In this document: positions 61,666 to 64,000 of the stretch, one piece after another
How positions within the stretch are numbered: position 1 is the stretch's first letter
Layout of the letters: every line of letters begins with the position of its first letter
Assembly (NCBI GenBank): GCA_013399115.1
Contig: VXAA01003006.1
Location: 941,866 to 1,005,865 of the forward strand
DNA from: Anseranas semipalmata
Taxonomy: Eukaryota > Chordata > Aves > Anseriformes > Anseranatidae
Length of the DNA stretch: 64,000 bases
Reading direction: 5' to 3'
Made by a program: the position numbers and the translations under genes
Notes under the pieces: generated by a model
Databases searched by the model: none
Told to the model about the DNA's origin: nothing
Seen by the model: only the letters and a program-made list of their open reading frames with translations

Positions 61666-64000
61666 CTTGTAGCCTAGCCTAAAGGGTTTCAGCATTGTAC
61701 CTTTCACAGGTGATCTGTAGCTCTTTTGCTGGGAGTGAAAATGCCTGAAGTGCTTATATGTAGAGCAGCAGGATCCAATGGCCTTCATTTCATACTAGGT
61801 TAGAAATGGGTTTAAGGGACAGCGGTGCAGATACCTTCACCCATGGCACAGCTCAGAAGGGTAGGTACAAGTGAGTAAAAACTGTTTGCTTTCCCCTTCC
61901 CTTGCATTACTGTGGGATACTTGCAAACATTTAATTAAAGCTATTGTATGCATGCTTAACTTGGAGATATCTGTGGTTCCTTGAAATCATTACGCAGGAG
62001 CACCAAAGAAAATACAAGGGAGTCACTGAAGGAAAATACAAATGAATTAGAAAAGCATAGCAACCGAAGAATACATTTCCCATAATACAACAGGCAAAGG
62101 TCATGAGGTCACAGATGCTCAGTTGCTCATGCGTATCTTCTATTCTCTCCACTTGCATGCCTGCTCTGGAGAGGGCAAAGATTTAATGAGGATGGGGCTA
62201 GCTTTAGTGGTTCTCACCCTTCCTCACACCCTACATCTGAAAGAGCATTGAAAGCCTCTTTGAAGATGGAATAGACACACATTGAACTGTCCCAGTGCAC
62301 ACATACAATCTGGGGTTTTCTCATCAGGTACAAAAATACAAGGTGACTGTTCTCTTCCGGCTTTCCAGGATATAAACAAAGCTGCAGAATCAAAGACTTA
62401 TTGAATTTAGGGTGGAAAGGAGTTCCTCCATTGCATCTGTCTTTTCGATCTGCAGTAGCTGCCCTTCTCAGAGTCAAACAGTTTCTATTAGTCAGGTCAT
62501 TTTTCCTCAGTCCTTATGAAGAAATCCTTTTCAGTCAAAACAGCGTACTATTTACAGGAAGCTTGGCAGGGTCAAAAAGTGACTGTAAAACCAATCTCTT
62601 GTTAAAACACATACATTATCTGCTCTGATGTAGATATTAGAACTCAGCAATCTCTGATTTTCTATCAGGACCTTGAAGGTGATTTCAGAGTCAGATTTGT
62701 TAAACTCGGCGACATTAAGAGTGTTATCATTTGTCATTAGCAGAGCTAACTTAGTTGCTACAAGTCCCACTTAATCTATCCAGCTCACTACCCACAGCTT
62801 CTGACCTACTTAGTCACTTCCTGTCTTTGATTTACACCTTAAAGCCTCTTTTCTGTGTTGGCCTGTGACTGCCATTTAATCTTAATCAAACTTCCTTGGA
62901 CTTCCATTACTGTCAAGTACAACTCCTCTCACTGTAATATGCACCCTTCTGAGTGCAAGAAGGTTGATTTACGGCCAACAGTCTACCTCTTCTCTTATGC
63001 TCTAAGTTCATCTTTGCTTTGTTTTTCTTCCTGTATGAGTCACTCCTTCCCCTCTCTGAGACAGCGTGCCACGCTTTCTGTTCCCGCTCCCTCCTCGGTG
63101 ACAGAAGCTGCCATATACGCCGTTTCTGTAGAGATCTGGTGAGTTGTTAGCGTGTGTGCGCAGCTACCAAGTGCAGATTCAGAAAAAGAGCTGAAAACTA
63201 AGAAATGGAGATGGCCACAGGCTGCTACAGAAAGTCAGATATTTTAATATGCTTTTGCTTCCAACCAGAAATTATGACCTACTCTTTTCCCCATGACTTT
63301 CTTAAGAGCTACTTAAGCAAAGCACAACCGTTTAGTCTGTGCCTCCCAAACCTAGCATCTCCCCTGCTGCTTTGGGGCTCCTGTTAATTATACAGGTACT
63401 GTATGATGAGCACCAGCTTAAGGACTTTCCCAATTGTCCCTGGTTCGCTCATGCTGCTGTAAAACATGCCTTTGAAACATAATTCTTCAGGCAGTTTCCT
63501 TTTATGACCAAAATCCTATTTAAAGATGTTAGTTGAGTACTGTGGTGACTTTCATTTGCACAGCTCCTGAGCTGGCGAGGTCCGTTGTTTTCACAGCTTC
63601 GTTCACCAGCATAGTGAAGCTCAAAGATCGCGCCCTATATTCTTTGAAAGTCAGATACAGAACATCTGATGGCAATGTGTGTAGCCATAGGAGAGATATG
63701 TACAGTCTCTCCTTACACGTATGCTCTCTCCCAGCTCTTTTTTCCATATAAGCACTTTTGCTTTTTCCTCTTCTTCCTACTTCCATGCTCATCAGCCTGC
63801 TACTCATACTCTTGATTTTTTGTTGTTGATGTTAACATGCAGGGGCTATAAGATCATTCACTGAGGGCAGCAGCCTTGTCCTCCTAATAAGCAGAAAATA
63901 CCATACATATTGGAAGGAGGAATTAGCTACAGGCCGTTCTCATTAAGCCTCTCCTTCAACTTATCTCAGCTTAAATTGTATTTTTGAACTGCAGTCACTA
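61666..64000. other. Unique non-coding stretch, no gene seen
   Basis: AT-rich unique sequence. A consensus-like donor (TCTG followed by gtgagttg) lies at 63139-63140 behind a plus frame at 62855-63142 that is rich in serine and leucine and has no recognised domain. No exon is called. Confidence 0.5.

Noticed and set aside
1..64000. CRISPR array, operon, prophage, endogenous retrovirus or toxin-antitoxin system
   Set aside because: No regularly spaced repeats, no prokaryotic gene organisation, and no paired LTRs or retroviral-type gene blocks were seen; composition and repeats are those of a bird nuclear genome.

Overview
The window looks like nuclear DNA from a bird, in a gene-poor stretch (a gene desert or the inside of very long introns). 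Four things point to a bird. The best-preserved interspersed repeats are pieces of the CR1 LINE, including one 3' end with the diagnostic ATTCTATG octamers at 27424-27447. Very old MIR/CORE-SINE-like pieces are also present. Interspersed repeats are sparse for a vertebrate, since only a few kilobases of the 64 kb can be assigned to them. There is no bacterial architecture: no operons, no ribosome binding sites, no dense long ORFs. The species cannot be named from this evidence.

No known protein-coding gene, rRNA, tRNA or CRISPR array could be identified. The longest open frames (about 150-180 codons, for example 5778-6314, 519-1025, 4706-5197, 46979-47467 and 37879-38358) resemble no family I recognise, and several overlap equally long frames on the other strand. 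I treat them as chance. A few short segments are open and bracketed by good splice signals. The best are 35660-35780 (+), 52838-53047 (-) and 12596-12901 (+). They are listed as low-confidence candidate exons and could equally be lncRNA exons or pseudo-exons.

Layout: 1-7.7 kb is unique sequence with one ancient CR1 piece and one MIR piece. 7.7-8.0 kb is a GC-richer block with homeodomain-like sites. 8-20 kb is mostly unique, with a CR1 piece near 14.0 kb, a single undetermined base at 15205 and a candidate regulatory block near 15.6 kb. 20.0-20.6 kb is a CpG-richer block. 20.6-37 kb is AT-rich unique sequence with MIR-like pieces and a short CR1 3' end at 27.4 kb. 37.5-40.1 kb holds two GC-richer or motif-rich blocks around an ancient CR1 piece. 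43.0 kb carries the longest recognisable young CR1 piece. 47.1-49.9 kb is the densest run of regulatory-looking sequence, with two conserved-element candidates, an old palindromic MITE and a perfect inverted repeat carrying two POU octamers. 51-55.3 kb has further inverted repeats and three GATCTTTG-type TCF/LEF-like sites. 57.9-58.2 kb is another candidate element. The rest to 64 kb is ordinary AT-rich unique DNA with a (TTTA)n microsatellite at 61.6 kb.

If the window has a function, it is most likely cis-regulation of a distant or surrounding gene. Without an alignment to other birds and reptiles, that remains inference.
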